From assembly GCA_965199245.1 (NCBI GenBank), contig CBDAQP010000001.1, forward strand, positions 434,001-498,000: a stretch of DNA of 64,000 bases, given 5' to 3'. The position numbers and the translations under genes were made by a program. The stretch is from Carbonatibacter sp965199245 (GTDB lineage: Bacteria; Pseudomonadota; Alphaproteobacteria; Kiloniellales; Kiloniellaceae). Below, one piece after another: positions 35,956 through 44,657 of the stretch (position 1 is the stretch's first letter; each line of letters opens with the position of its first letter). Below the pieces are notes generated by a model. The model made no database searches and had not been told where the DNA came from. It saw only the letters and a program-made list of their open reading frames with translations.

Positions 35956-36669
35956 ATGTGCCCTGACGATAGCGAAGAACGGGATTTTGCGAAAACAGCC
36001 ACACACGCAGTGGTCATTGGTGTAGACGAAGCGGGACGCGGGCCTTGGGCAGGGCCAGTTGTCGCGGCGGCATTCTGGTTTGATCCCAACCGTTGCTCTG
36101 CCGAGCTTCTGAAGCGTTTCAACGATTCAAAAAAACTCACTCCCACACAGCGTAGAACACTCTTTGCCACCCTTAAGCTACGCGCCACCGCGAAAAACCC
36201 AACCCTTCTCTGGGCGACGGGAACGGTCTGCGAACGTGAAATTGACCGACTGAATATTCTCCAAGCCTCTTTACTCGCGATGCGCCGCGCTACAGAGATC
36301 CTGACCCGACAGATAAAAGCCCAGCGTCCTCACTGTCCTATTCTCGCCTTGGTCGATGGCAACAAAGACCCGGGACTATCCCTGCCCACACGCACAATGG
36401 TCAAGGGTGACAGCCGCGCACTCTCCATTGCCGGAGCCTCCATATGCGCCAAGGTCGTCCGCGACCAACATATGACCGATCTCGCAACTCTCTATCCCGG
36501 CTATAACTTTGACCGCAATCAAGGCTATGGCACAAAAGATCACAGCATAGGACTCACCAAACAGGGCATCTGTCCGGTACACCGACGGAGCTTTGCCCCT
36601 GTGCGACGGCTGTGCAACCAAACTGTAAAGACACCCCTTTCCCCCCACCTTGTAAAAAAAAAGACTTGA
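35956..36669 (+). CDS. rnhB: Ribonuclease HII
   Basis: 237 residues. Removes ribonucleotides misincorporated into DNA. Active-site residues D24-E25 in GVDEAGRGPWAGPVVAAA; further motifs are DSKKLTP, VDGNKDPGL, KGDSRALSIAGASICAKVVRD (quoted in part) and GYGTKDH. ATG 35956 is chosen at the point where family similarity begins; an upstream frame inside the antiporter gene is not real. Immediately upstream of ccrM, as in other alphaproteobacteria. Confidence 0.95.
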   Translation: MCPDDSEERDFAKTATHAVVIGVDEAGRGPWAGPVVAAAFWFDPNRCSAELLKRFNDSKKLTPTQRRTLFATLKLRATAKNPTLLWATGTVCEREIDRLNILQASLLAMRRATEILTRQIKAQRPHCPILALVDGNKDPGLSLPTRTMVKGDSRALSIAGASICAKVVRDQHMTDLATLYPGYNFDRNQGYGTKDHSIGLTKQGICPVHRRSFAPVRRLCNQTVKTPLSPHLVKKKT

Positions 36670-36708
36670 CCGCGACTCCGTGAAGATTCAGGATGCGCGT
36701 TCTGAGTC
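36666..36708 (+). promoter_or_regulatory. ccrM promoter region with three GANTC methylation sites
   Basis: GACTC (36674-36678), GATTC (36685-36689) and GAGTC (36704-36708) lie within 35 bases directly before ccrM. A -35-like TTGACC is at 36666-36671; a possible -10 (CAGGAT) is at 36689-36694, overlapping the second site. CcrM methylates GANTC, and its Caulobacter promoter is turned off by methylation of such sites, so autoregulation is likely here (inference). Confidence 0.65.
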
Positions 36709-36723
36709 AAGAGGATTTTTTCA

Positions 36724-37806
36724 TTGAAAACAAATCATATTCATATCGGCAATTGCTTAGACATTCTGGACACCCTGCCGGAAAAGTCCATGGACGTGGT
36801 TTTTGCGGATCCCCCCTATAACCTTCAACTTGGGGGCGATCTGCGACGCCCTGACAATTCGCGTGTGGATGCGGTTGACGATGACTGGGACAAATTTGAG
36901 TCCTTTCGCGCCTACGATGATTTCTCGCGCAATTGGTTACGTGCCATCCGCCGCGTTCTCAAAGACAACGGCACGATCTGGGTTATTGGAAGTTACCACA
37001 ACATCTATCGCATCGGGGCACTCTTGCAGGATTTACAATACTGGATGCTCAATGATATCATCTGGCGCAAATCAAACCCGATGCCAAATTTTCGTGGACG
37101 ACGCCTGACCAACGCGCATGAAACAATGCTCTGGGCCGCAAAGGATAAAAACAGCAAATATACCTTTAACTACGAAAGTATGAAGGCCCTGAACGACGAT
37201 ATTCAAATGCGCAGTGATTGGTGGATTCCCATCTGTAACGGCGGCGAACGACTCAAGGACAGAAACGGACACAAAGCCCACCCGACCCAAAAACCCGAAG
37301 CCCTCCTGCATCGCGTGATCCTCGCCTCTACCAAGCCCGGTGACGTCATCCTTGACCCTTTTTTCGGCTCTGGCACGACAGGTGCTGTGGCAAAGCGTCT
37401 GGGGCGCCAATACATTGGCATTGAACAAGATGACGGTTATGCCGCCCTTGCCAAGGAACGCATTGCAAAGGTCCCCCCCCCCACAGATGTCAGCCTGATC
37501 CAGACACCCCAAAAACGCGAACAGCCGCGCGTTGCCTTTGGCAGTCTGGTCGAACGTGGCTTGCTGGAACCGGGGATGGTTCTCTACGGCCCCAAGAAAA
37601 AATTCAGCGCAAAAATCCGCGCGGACGGTACCCTGATCGGCCTTGATGACAAGGTTCAAGGCTCGATTCACAAGGTCGGGGCGACACTCCAAGGTGCCAG
37701 TGCCTGCAACGGCTGGTCATTCTGGCATTTCGACCGCGAAGGCGAACCTGTGTCGATTGACGTTCTGCGCCAAAAGGTGCGCGAAGAAATGGTGCCCCCC
37801 CCCTGA
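36724..37806 (+). CDS. ccrM: Cell-cycle DNA adenine methyltransferase, GANTC-specific (CcrM)
   Basis: 360 residues, beta-class adenine methylase: DPPYNLQLGG (from residue 29) precedes the SAM loop LDPFFGSGTTGAV (about 210-222). The C-terminal extension (from about residue 262, GSLVERGLLEPG ... ACNGWSFWHF) is the specificity domain found in CcrM and absent from short beta-class enzymes. The start is TTG at 36724 with AGAGGA about eight bases upstream; no ATG fits. Modifies adenine in GANTC and times cell-cycle genes in alphaproteobacteria. Confidence 0.95.
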   Translation: MKTNHIHIGNCLDILDTLPEKSMDVVFADPPYNLQLGGDLRRPDNSRVDAVDDDWDKFESFRAYDDFSRNWLRAIRRVLKDNGTIWVIGSYHNIYRIGALLQDLQYWMLNDIIWRKSNPMPNFRGRRLTNAHETMLWAAKDKNSKYTFNYESMKALNDDIQMRSDWWIPICNGGERLKDRNGHKAHPTQKPEALLHRVILASTKPGDVILDPFFGSGTTGAVAKRLGRQYIGIEQDDGYAALAKERIAKVPPPTDVSLIQTPQKREQPRVAFGSLVERGLLEPGMVLYGPKKKFSAKIRADGTLIGLDDKVQGSIHKVGATLQGASACNGWSFWHFDREGEPVSIDVLRQKVREEMVPPP

Positions 37807-37846
37807 AAAACATGGTCACAGAGTCACGTTCCCCCGCTCGTTGTCT

Positions 37847-38983
37847 CTATCGCGGGCAAGCCTCCCTTGCCCGCGCCGCTGCATCAAGGATTTTACGCAT
37901 AAGCGTTGGGAGGGACAACGTGTCATAGTCTTCTGGACGCGCCCACAGGGATGAGTCTATTGCATGTTTTTCCTCAAAAGCCGCCCGCGCGTCTTGGTCA
38001 GGAAGGACGCGCAGGGATAACGAGATGTCCAAATTAAAGTGGGTAAAGCTGTGGCAAACTACGGTATTTAGACGCACCCAAGGCCCGCTTTGTTCAAAGG
38101 CAGGATCAGGCATTAACCTTGCTTCCTCCCAAGGGCCTGTCGGCACTTCCATCATACCACCCAACAGGCTTTCCCCGTCGCGCCGCCGGAGGAAAATAGC
38201 CCCCCGGCTCACGACAATATAGGCCCGGGCCTGACGTGTTGGGCGAGATTTCTTTTTTTCTTTACGCGGATAGCGCAAAACTGTACCATTTTTTTCGGCC
38301 TGACAATCCGTACGCACAGGACAAAGCAAACAGACGGGTTTTTTGGGATGGCAAAGCGTCGCCCCCAAATCCATCAGAGCCTGAGCATAGTCTCCGGCCC
38401 GTACCTGCGGCGTTTTTTCATCTGCATACAACCAGATCGCTTTGCGCGCCTTGGGTAATGGTTCCTCCACCGCGTGAAAGCGGCTCATCACTCGTTCAAC
38501 ATTCCCGTCAACAACGACCGCCCGCTGTCCAAAAGCAATCGCGGCAATCGCCGCCGCCGTATAGGGGCCAATGCCCGGCAGTCGGAGTAATTCTTTTTCC
38601 GAAGAAGGAAACACCCCCCCATATTCACGCACAATCACAGTCGCGCAACGGTGCAGGTTTCTAGCCCGCGCATAATAGCCCAACCCGGCCCAATTTGCCA
38701 GAACCTCGTCCAATGGGGCCGCCGCCAAATCTGCCACCACAGGCCAACGGGCAAAGAACTTGCGGAAATAGGGCTGAACCGCGACAACCGTTGTCTGTTG
38801 GAGCATAATTTCACTCAACCAGACCTGATAGGCTGGGGGAAATCCATCGGAACCGGGCGGCAAACGCCAGGGAAGAACACGGGCATTGTGGTCGTACCAC
38901 ACCAACAAATCCTGCGAAAAACTCACCACATCCTTTTCTGGCACACGGCCCAATAAAATTTTTGAGACAAATGGAAAAAACAC
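37847..38983 (-). CDS. mutY: A/G-specific adenine DNA glycosylase
   Basis: 378 residues. Removes A paired with 8-oxoG. SEIMLQQTTV contains the catalytic Glu region; helix-hairpin-helix LRLPGIGPYTAAAIAAIAFG; catalytic Asp in VVVDGNVERV; 4Fe-4S cluster ligands in CHPKKPVCLLCPVRTDC (C-x6-C-x2-C-x5-C); C-terminal NUDIX-like 8-oxoG recognition domain. Convergent with ccrM. Divergent from the DUF721 gene. Confidence 0.95.
   Translation of the reverse strand: MFFPFVSKILLGRVPEKDVVSFSQDLLVWYDHNARVLPWRLPPGSDGFPPAYQVWLSEIMLQQTTVVAVQPYFRKFFARWPVVADLAAAPLDEVLANWAGLGYYARARNLHRCATVIVREYGGVFPSSEKELLRLPGIGPYTAAAIAAIAFGQRAVVVDGNVERVMSRFHAVEEPLPKARKAIWLYADEKTPQVRAGDYAQALMDLGATLCHPKKPVCLLCPVRTDCQAEKNGTVLRYPRKEKKKSRPTRQARAYIVVSRGAIFLRRRDGESLLGGMMEVPTGPWEEARLMPDPAFEQSGPWVRLNTVVCHSFTHFNLDISLSLRVLPDQDARAAFEEKHAIDSSLWARPEDYDTLSLPTLMRKILDAAARAREACPR
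37851..37875. terminator. Hairpin at the mutY 3' end between convergent ccrM and mutY
   Basis: Perfect 10-bp stem CGCGGGCAAG (37851-37860) / CTTGCCCGCG (37866-37875), loop CCTCC. It overlaps the last mutY codons and lies 45 bases past ccrM. No U tract on either strand, so a mRNA-end or attenuating role is more likely than clean termination. Confidence 0.45.
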
Positions 38984-39068
38984 GCTACAGACTGTTCAGA
39001 ACAACGACAACAGTTTATAAGTTTAAAGACGAATTTTAACACTCAGCAAACCGAACATTTGGCAAACC

Positions 39069-39842
39069 ATGGTAACAGGACAGACTCTCCAAACGCTCCG
39101 TGCAGACTGGGTCAACCTTGTCGGTCCAGATCACGCTTTACTCTGTACGCCCGTTGCTGTGACCCCCGTTGTTGCCACACTTGAAGTCAGCAGTCTGGCA
39201 GGGGCGCAGCACCGTACCTTGTGCCAAGACATTCAGCGACAGCTTCGCGCACATTTCGGTCACTCTTTTGCACAGAAAATTGTCTTTACAGTGGCTAAAA
39301 AAACAAACTCGTCCGAAAAAGAAATCAGAGCACAGCGCAACGCGGTACGTGTGCTGAGACGCCAAAACCAAACCGCCGCAATACACCGAAACATCACCCG
39401 CTTCATGAAACAGCTTGCGGGAAAACGCTATGCAATTTCTGCCCTTTTAATCGATCATTGGGCCGCCATTGTCGGCGATCGGCTCGCGTCCTTTTCTGTT
39501 CCGTTGCGCTATCGTGCTGGACAAACCATCGGGCAATACTCCACACTAGACACCAAGGTTGACCCCGCCTTTGTCGTCGAATTTGAATACAACCAAACAA
39601 CCATACTGGCGCGAATCAACAGCACAATCGGCTTTCGCGCTGTTCATCGCCTCCGCATCAAACCCGGAAAAATGGACGCGGTCGAGAAAAAAAATATCCC
39701 TCAGCTCTGTGAATCAGAACAAAGGGCAAGTGTACAAAAATTTGATGATCTTCCTGATACAAAACTGCGTCAGGCTCTGATCGGACTTGAAAAAACACGC
39801 CGCCTACGCAAAAACCTCGACACCCCGAACCACTCAGGATAA
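39069..39842 (+). CDS. DUF721 (DciA-like) protein with two copies of the domain
   Basis: 257 residues, against about 150-200 in usual alphaproteobacterial relatives. Residues 10-74 (DWVNLVG at 13-19, RAHFGHSFAQKIVF at 60-73) and 121-197 (HWAAIVG at 130-136, NSTIGFRAVHRLRI at 184-197) look like two versions of the same KH-like domain, the second closer to the family. DUF721 proteins include DciA, a loader of replicative helicase, but this subgroup is uncharacterised. It lies between mutY and dsbA, its usual place. No strong ribosome site is seen. Confidence 0.75.
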   Translation: MVTGQTLQTLRADWVNLVGPDHALLCTPVAVTPVVATLEVSSLAGAQHRTLCQDIQRQLRAHFGHSFAQKIVFTVAKKTNSSEKEIRAQRNAVRVLRRQNQTAAIHRNITRFMKQLAGKRYAISALLIDHWAAIVGDRLASFSVPLRYRAGQTIGQYSTLDTKVDPAFVVEFEYNQTTILARINSTIGFRAVHRLRIKPGKMDAVEKKNIPQLCESEQRASVQKFDDLPDTKLRQALIGLEKTRRLRKNLDTPNHSG

Positions 39843-39916
39843 CCCGCCTCAGTACGACCTTTCCCCCCATGCATGAAGCGTGAATCGCATAGAACCTACT
39901 TTCGGAGACTCCAAAA

Positions 39917-40516
39917 ATGATGAATAGACGCTTTTTCTTCACCTTGGCCCTGGCAACCCTGCTCACAGGCTCAGGCTTTGCCCACGCACAGGACGGGCAG
40001 GTCACTGATCGTGATCGAATCCTTGGCAACCCCGATGCGACCATTACGGTGATTGAATATGCCTCTCTCACCTGCCCACACTGTGCAAAATTTCACACAA
40101 CCGTCTACAAAGATTTGAAAAAAAATTGGATTGATACAGGAAAAATTCGTTTTGTCTATCGCCATATGCCATTTGACAAACTCGCCACAGCCGGGGCTGT
40201 TGTCACAGCAAGCCTGACTGACACCAACAAATTTTTCGGACTGATCGCCTATCTCCTTCAAACACAAGACAACTGGGCGCGGGCAAAAGACCCACTGGTA
40301 GAAATGAAAAAACTGGTTGCGCTCGCCGGAATTTCGGACGCACAATTTGAAAATGCCCTCAAAAACCGCGACCTGATCGATCAAGTCATTACTCAGGCCC
40401 GCGAAGGGGCCGTAGCCTTTGGCGTTGACTCAACCCCAAGCTTTGTCATCAACGGCAAACTCTATAGCAATATGTCCTACGAAGACTTTAGCCGCATCCT
40501 CGAAAATTTGTCCTGA
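39917..40516 (+). CDS. DsbA-like periplasmic thiol-disulfide oxidoreductase
   Basis: 199 residues. Signal peptide about 1-24 (FFFTLALATLLTGSGFAHA). Thioredoxin fold with active site C53-P-H-C56 and the cis-proline loop VDSTPSFVINGK. CPHC is the DsbA-type dithiol, so it probably introduces disulfides in secreted proteins. ATG 39917 is preceded by GGAGAC. Linked with mutY and DUF721 as in other alphaproteobacteria. Confidence 0.92.
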   Translation: MMNRRFFFTLALATLLTGSGFAHAQDGQVTDRDRILGNPDATITVIEYASLTCPHCAKFHTTVYKDLKKNWIDTGKIRFVYRHMPFDKLATAGAVVTASLTDTNKFFGLIAYLLQTQDNWARAKDPLVEMKKLVALAGISDAQFENALKNRDLIDQVITQAREGAVAFGVDSTPSFVINGKLYSNMSYEDFSRILENLS

Positions 40517-40568
40517 TCTAAGTATCCAGAGGCCCAGCCTGAACATTTCAGTAAAGGCATATTCAGAC

Positions 40569-40597
40569 TTGACAGCTGTGACCCTGTGGGCGTATCT
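40569..40597 (+). promoter_or_regulatory. Sigma-70-like promoter of the ATP synthase F0 operon
   Basis: TTGACA at 40569-40574, exactly 17 bases, then GTATCT at 40592-40597. It lies 68 bases before atpI, in the only gap large enough for an operon promoter. The -35 box is a perfect match; the -10 is fair. Confidence 0.6.
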
Positions 40598-40664
40598 TTC
40601 GCCCGCATTTTCTGAGGGTCGTTTCGTGGGGGGTCATCCCAATTTCTCAGGGAAGGTTTCGTAA

Positions 40665-41000
40665 ATGTTTGAACAGAATGGACGCCAAGACCTTGACGCC
40701 CTGTCTGAGCGGCTACAGGTCGCACGCGGAACATCGGCACAGCGTCCCGTGCAGACAGCGACCACAGATGGTGCGGGGATGGCAATCGGTTTTCGAATTG
40801 TCGTCGAGATGATTGCGGCTCTGGTGACTGGTTTTGGGGCGGGATACGTCCTGGATCAATGGCTGGGGACAAAGCCTTGGATGATGATTGTGTTCTTTTT
40901 CCTTGGCACGGGTGCGGCCTTCATGAATTTGATGCGGGTGGCGCGGCAACTTGAACAAAAAAAGGAGTCTGTCTCCGCAGACTCCCGCAAAGAAGGGTAA
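40665..41000 (+). CDS. atpI: ATP synthase protein I (AtpI/AtpZ)
   Basis: 111 residues. Two hydrophobic helices (about 42-64 and 70-90), between them GYVLDQWLGTKPW, as in the family. Helps c-ring assembly or Mg2+ supply for the F0 sector. First gene of atpI-B-E-F'-F. GGAAGG precedes ATG 40665. Confidence 0.9.
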   Translation: MFEQNGRQDLDALSERLQVARGTSAQRPVQTATTDGAGMAIGFRIVVEMIAALVTGFGAGYVLDQWLGTKPWMMIVFFFLGTGAAFMNLMRVARQLEQKKESVSADSRKEG

Positions 41001-41006
41001 AATTCC

Positions 41007-41732
41007 TTGGCTGGTTCACCGATGGATCAATTCAAGATCAGCACAGTAAAGCAAATTTCTGTTGCTGGTTTGGATATTTCTTTGACAAACTCCGCTGTCT
41101 TTATGATCTTGTCTGCTGTATTGATCGGGCTTTTCCTGATTATCGCGACATCCCCTCGTTCTCTCATTCCGGGTCGCTGGCAATCTGCGGCAGAGCTGTG
41201 CTATGACATTGTTGCACGTATGGTACGCGACAATGTTGGTTCTGCGGGACGGGTTTATTTTCCCTTTATTTTTACCGTTTTCATGTTTGTTCTCTTTGGA
41301 AATTTAGTTGGGCTGATTCCGGGGGCCTTTACCTTCACCAGCCATATCATTGTAACCTTTGCGCTTGCGATTGTAGTTTTTGTGGGGGTGACAGTGATCG
41401 GTTTCGTGCGTCATGGTTTCGGGTATTTGCGAATTTTCTTCCCAAAAGGTGCCCCACTGTGGACTGCAGTGATCCTCGTCCCAATTGAATTGGTGTCCTA
41501 TCTTTCGCGTCCGCTGAGCCTGTCTGTTCGACTTTTTGCGAACATGGTTGTTGGGCACGTTTTGCTCAAGGTCATCGCAGGTTTTGTTATAATGTTGGGG
41601 GTTTTAGGTGTGGTTCCCTTGGCCTTTTTGGTGGGGATTACCGCCTTGGAATTTTTGGTTGCAGCCCTCCAGGCCTATATTTTTACGATCTTGACCTGCA
41701 TCTATCTTCATGATGCAATTCACCTTCACTAA
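41007..41732 (+). CDS. atpB: ATP synthase F0 subunit a
   Basis: 241 residues. Membrane half-channel subunit. The essential arginine lies in SRPLSLSVRLFANMVVGH. The TTG start at 41007 is chosen because GAAGGG precedes it and the reading MAGSPMDQF aligns with other alphaproteobacterial AtpB starts; ATG 41022 lacks a ribosome site. Six bases after atpI. Confidence 0.95.
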   Translation: MAGSPMDQFKISTVKQISVAGLDISLTNSAVFMILSAVLIGLFLIIATSPRSLIPGRWQSAAELCYDIVARMVRDNVGSAGRVYFPFIFTVFMFVLFGNLVGLIPGAFTFTSHIIVTFALAIVVFVGVTVIGFVRHGFGYLRIFFPKGAPLWTAVILVPIELVSYLSRPLSLSVRLFANMVVGHVLLKVIAGFVIMLGVLGVVPLAFLVGITALEFLVAALQAYIFTILTCIYLHDAIHLH

Positions 41733-41803
41733 TGATCTCAATCGCGTGGGTAATGTCTCTTTTTGCTCATGTCTCTTTCTCTAAACTTTAAGGAGCAGGA
41801 ATA

Positions 41804-42028
41804 ATGGAACTCGAAGCTGCAAAAATGATTGGTGCTGGTCTGGCCACTCTGGGCATGATTGGTGCAGGTTTTGGTGTCGGGAATGTCTGGGCCTCTTACT
41901 TTCAGGCTCTGGCCCGCAACCCGGCGGCAAAGGAAGACATTGGGGCCTCGATCTGGATTGGCTTTGCCGTGACAGAAGCGGTTGCTCTCTTTGTCTTGCT
42001 TGTCTCTTTGATGATCTTATTCAGCTAA
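41804..42028 (+). CDS. atpE: ATP synthase F0 subunit c
   Basis: 74-residue proteolipid of two helices joined by the polar loop ALARNPAAK. The proton-binding carboxylate is E58 (GFAVTEAVALF), the usual Glu; no sodium-binding signature is evident. AAGGAGCAGG precedes ATG 41804, a strong ribosome site suited to high expression of c. Confidence 0.96.
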   Translation: MELEAAKMIGAGLATLGMIGAGFGVGNVWASYFQALARNPAAKEDIGASIWIGFAVTEAVALFVLLVSLMILFS

Positions 42029-42133
42029 GTCTATTGAATTGAGGCGGGATGTGGAGGCGGTGGAGCTTTCTCTGCCGACCTCTCTCTCGCCCTTTCATTC
42101 TAGAGCTGAAACATCGGACGCAGGAACGTCAAA

Positions 42134-42643
42134 ATGCCACAATTTGATCCCTCAACTTGGACGAGTCAGATTTTTTGGCTCGTTGTGACCTTTTGTCTGC
42201 TTTATGTCCTCATGGCGCGGATTATTTTGCCAAGGATGAGTGGCATTTTGGACGAACGGGAAAAACAGGTCAGTACGAACCTGAAAAAAGCCGAACAACT
42301 GAAACAGGATGCGGAAAAAGTTCTCGCAGACTACGAACACACCATGCAAGATGCGCACACGCGTGCTTCAGCACTCTTAAAAAGCGCGGCAGACGATATT
42401 GCAATCCGCGTTGCTGAACGCCATGCCGCACTTGACAAAGAATTGAATGAAAAATTGCGTGATGCCGAAGAACGCATCAATTTTGCACGTAGAGAGGCAC
42501 TCAAAGAAACAGGCCCTCTCAAAGAAATCGCACAGAATGTCGCAACCTTGGCAACAGAGTGCTTGCTCGGTGCAGAAGATATCCCTGCCGATTTCATCTC
42601 AGGTGCGGTTGCACGTGCCCTTGAAAAAAGGGAGATACGCTAA
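42134..42643 (+). CDS. atpF': ATP synthase F0 subunit b'
   Basis: 169 residues: one N-terminal membrane helix (about 10-31) then a long charged coiled coil (about 40-135). The first of two diverged b-type subunits, as in alphaproteobacteria and photosynthetic bacteria, where b and b' form a heterodimeric stator. The stop overlaps the atpF start by one base. Confidence 0.92.
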   Translation: MPQFDPSTWTSQIFWLVVTFCLLYVLMARIILPRMSGILDEREKQVSTNLKKAEQLKQDAEKVLADYEHTMQDAHTRASALLKSAADDIAIRVAERHAALDKELNEKLRDAEERINFARREALKETGPLKEIAQNVATLATECLLGAEDIPADFISGAVARALEKREIR

Positions 42644-43125
42644 TGTTCACCAGCACAACGTTTTGGGTCGGGGTCGCATTTTTTATATTCCTTGGCATTG
42701 TTGCCCGCAAATGGGGTCAATCCGTTCTGGCTCTGCTGGATGCACGCGGTGACTCCATCCGAAAAACACTCGGAGATGCCGAAAGACTTCACGAAGACGC
42801 CCAAAAAATCCTTACTGACTATAAACGCAAACAACGCGATGCCATCAAAGAAGCCGAAGACATTGTTGCCCACGCCGAACGCGAAGCAGACCGCCTGCGC
42901 AGAGAGGCAGAGACTACCCTAGAGGTCGCGCTCAACCGCCGTCTGCAACAAGCAGATGAGAAAATCAACCGCACCGAAGCCGCCGCGATTCAAGAAGTGC
43001 GCAACAAAGCGATTGAGGTCGCTATTACTGCCACGCGCACACTGCTTGAAAACAACATCACCGCCGCAAAGGCTGACGCTCTTCTCGACGATGTGATTGC
43101 AGAACTTCCCAAAAAATTTCACTGA
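42643..43125 (+). CDS. atpF: ATP synthase F0 subunit b
   Basis: 160 residues: membrane helix (about 5-20) and long helical stalk rich in Lys/Glu/Ala. Pairs with b'. Last gene of the F0 operon; F1 genes are not in the window, in line with the split F0/F1 operons of alphaproteobacteria. A small inverted repeat GAGACT/AGTCTC follows at 43170-43188. Confidence 0.92.
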   Translation: MFTSTTFWVGVAFFIFLGIVARKWGQSVLALLDARGDSIRKTLGDAERLHEDAQKILTDYKRKQRDAIKEAEDIVAHAEREADRLRREAETTLEVALNRRLQQADEKINRTEAAAIQEVRNKAIEVAITATRTLLENNITAAKADALLDDVIAELPKKFH

Positions 43126-43289
43126 TTGAGTGCTAAATGACAGAATAAAACTCTCAAGAAATTGCAAATGAGACTCTCACGTAGTCTCCCCTAGATATCT
43201 CCATTGAATCTTGGCGTTTTGGGAAACTGTTTGATCGCTTGCTTTCAAAGTTAGACGCAGGTGAGCAGGGTCGTTGTGGAAATCAATTT

Positions 43290-43530
43290 CGTTGGTTTTA
43301 AAAGAAGATAGATGAGTCCCTTGGGATGGATGCCTTTTGCTTTCAATGCATCGCGATACTCACCCGAGTCATATCCCTTATCGGCCAATCATCGTGGCAT
43401 CGCAATTATCTGGGAGAACCGGATACAACAGTTTGGCTCCAATGTGGTTCCACTACCTGACCAGCAGCCATGAATATGGCTAGCGGTTACCCACCGCCAT
43501 CACAAATAACATAAAGTTTGGTGTTTAATA
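43290..43530 (-). mobile_element. Degraded IS5-family (IS427-like) transposase fragment
   Basis: Minus strand, in shifted frames: TKLYVICDGGG, a stop, IFMAAGQV; then IGAKLLYPVLPDNCDATMI; then ADKGYDSGEYRDALKAKGI. These are consecutive parts of the catalytic domain of an IS5-type transposase (the ADKGYD block holds a catalytic Asp). At least two frameshifts and a stop; inactive. The interval 43126-43289 shows nothing recognisable. Confidence 0.65.
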
Positions 43531-43639
43531 CCAATTCCTGAAAGTTAGAACCCATGTGTCCATTGTCTGTATCCAATGGACATGATTTTCCACGGTCTGT
43601 CGGTGAGATTGTTCCACGAACAATTTGACCGACAACGCC

Positions 43640-43760
43640 GCGTCTGGCTGGACTCTGCTGATTGCCGGGCGAGGGCGAAGACCGGATGCGTCATAATCCT
43701 GACGCAAGGGAAGGGGCTGACCCAAGGAAACCTCCAAAACTGTTTCCTTCTATGAATCAC
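43640..43760 (-). mobile_element. IS630-family 5' remnant
   Basis: On the minus strand, after TTGGAGGTTT, the frames read SLGQPLPLRQDYDASGL and then ALARQSAESSQTRR, the start of an IS630-type transposase with one frameshift. It is homologous to 30455-30600 on the plus strand. The rest of the element is missing; the piece abuts the IS5 fragment. Confidence 0.6.
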
Positions 43761-43847
43761 ATTTTTAGGATCCACATCAAGCATGGAGAGTCTTTATTTT
43801 TCGGACTTAGTATTATATCATTCGCCCGACAGAATAGAGACTCTGAA

Positions 43848-44336
43848 ATGAAAAAATACACCCTTTTTGCACTTTCCTTTTTTTTGACCGCTTACACTGT
43901 CCTTGCCAATGCTGTTTTTGCCAGTGATCTGGCCCCATCACAGGGGCATGACACCATGACCATCACAGCCCCCTGGGCGCGGGCGAGCATTGGGCTTGCC
44001 AAAAACGGGGCCGCCTTCCTCAAGATTGAAAACACTGGCTCTATCAAAGACCGGCTTGTCAGCGTCGAAGCCCCTGAACACGCCGCACGTGCAGAGATTC
44101 ACAAAATGTCGATGCAAGATGGCACCATGAAAATGCGCCCCCTTTCAGGTGGTTTACCGCTCCCCATCGGCGAAGCTGTAATCCTCAAACCCGGTGGCAA
44201 TCACATTATGCTTTTTGGCCTGAAAAAACCCTTGATTGAGGGTGAAAAATTCCCCCTGAAACTAATATTTGAAACAAGCAATCCCGTCACTATCGCCGTC
44301 ACCACCCAAAGAGGAAGTGCAATGGAGCACCTCTAA
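43848..44336 (+). CDS. Periplasmic copper chaperone (PCuAC family)
   Basis: 162 residues. Signal peptide about 1-25 (YTLFALSFFLTAYTVLANA). Copper-binding H/M pattern: EIHKMSM, MKMRP and GGNHIMLFGL, the H-M(x)n-M-HxM layout of PCuAC. Delivers copper to the CuA site of cytochrome oxidase in known cases. ATG 43848 directly precedes the signal peptide; the longer upstream frame runs through IS debris. A lone gene among mobile-element remnants. Confidence 0.88.
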   Translation: MKKYTLFALSFFLTAYTVLANAVFASDLAPSQGHDTMTITAPWARASIGLAKNGAAFLKIENTGSIKDRLVSVEAPEHAARAEIHKMSMQDGTMKMRPLSGGLPLPIGEAVILKPGGNHIMLFGLKKPLIEGEKFPLKLIFETSNPVTIAVTTQRGSAMEHL

Positions 44337-44394
44337 AAATCCTGATTTTCATCATGCGGTGGCGTCAAAATGCTTTCTGCAATCCTCAAACACG

Positions 44395-44657
44395 TAAAGT
44401 ATAGCCTATCCCATATAAAATGGTTCACTTTGGAAGAGTTGTTCAATGGAGCACAAGAGTTGTTTTCTGCCTGCTTTGAGATGGATCCATTTTTGTTCGA
44501 TGGGGTTGAAGTCAGGTGAATAAGGAGGCAAGAAGAGCAAGGTATGCCCTGCTTTCCGGATGATATTTTGCGTGGCTTGTGAAATGTTGCGTTATCCATG
44601 ACGATGACAGGGTTTTCAGGAAGCCGGGGCAGCAGATCCTGTTTGACCCATGCGGTA
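44395..44657 (-). mobile_element. IS630-family transposase, C-terminal fragment (copy A)
   Basis: Minus-strand remnant matching copy B at 51955-52210. It includes YTAWVKQDLLPRLP, VIVMDNATFHK (catalytic Asp) and, after a frame change, the end PDFNPIE and CSIEQLF. It is cut at about 44655, where homology to copy B stops and an IS5 fragment starts. The outer end (44399-44420) matches 51954-51975. It carries the same frameshift after DNATFHK as copy B. Confidence 0.75.

Noticed and set aside
40713..40958. Minus-strand frame in atpI
   Set aside because: Histidine/arginine-rich shadow of atpI without a ribosome site.
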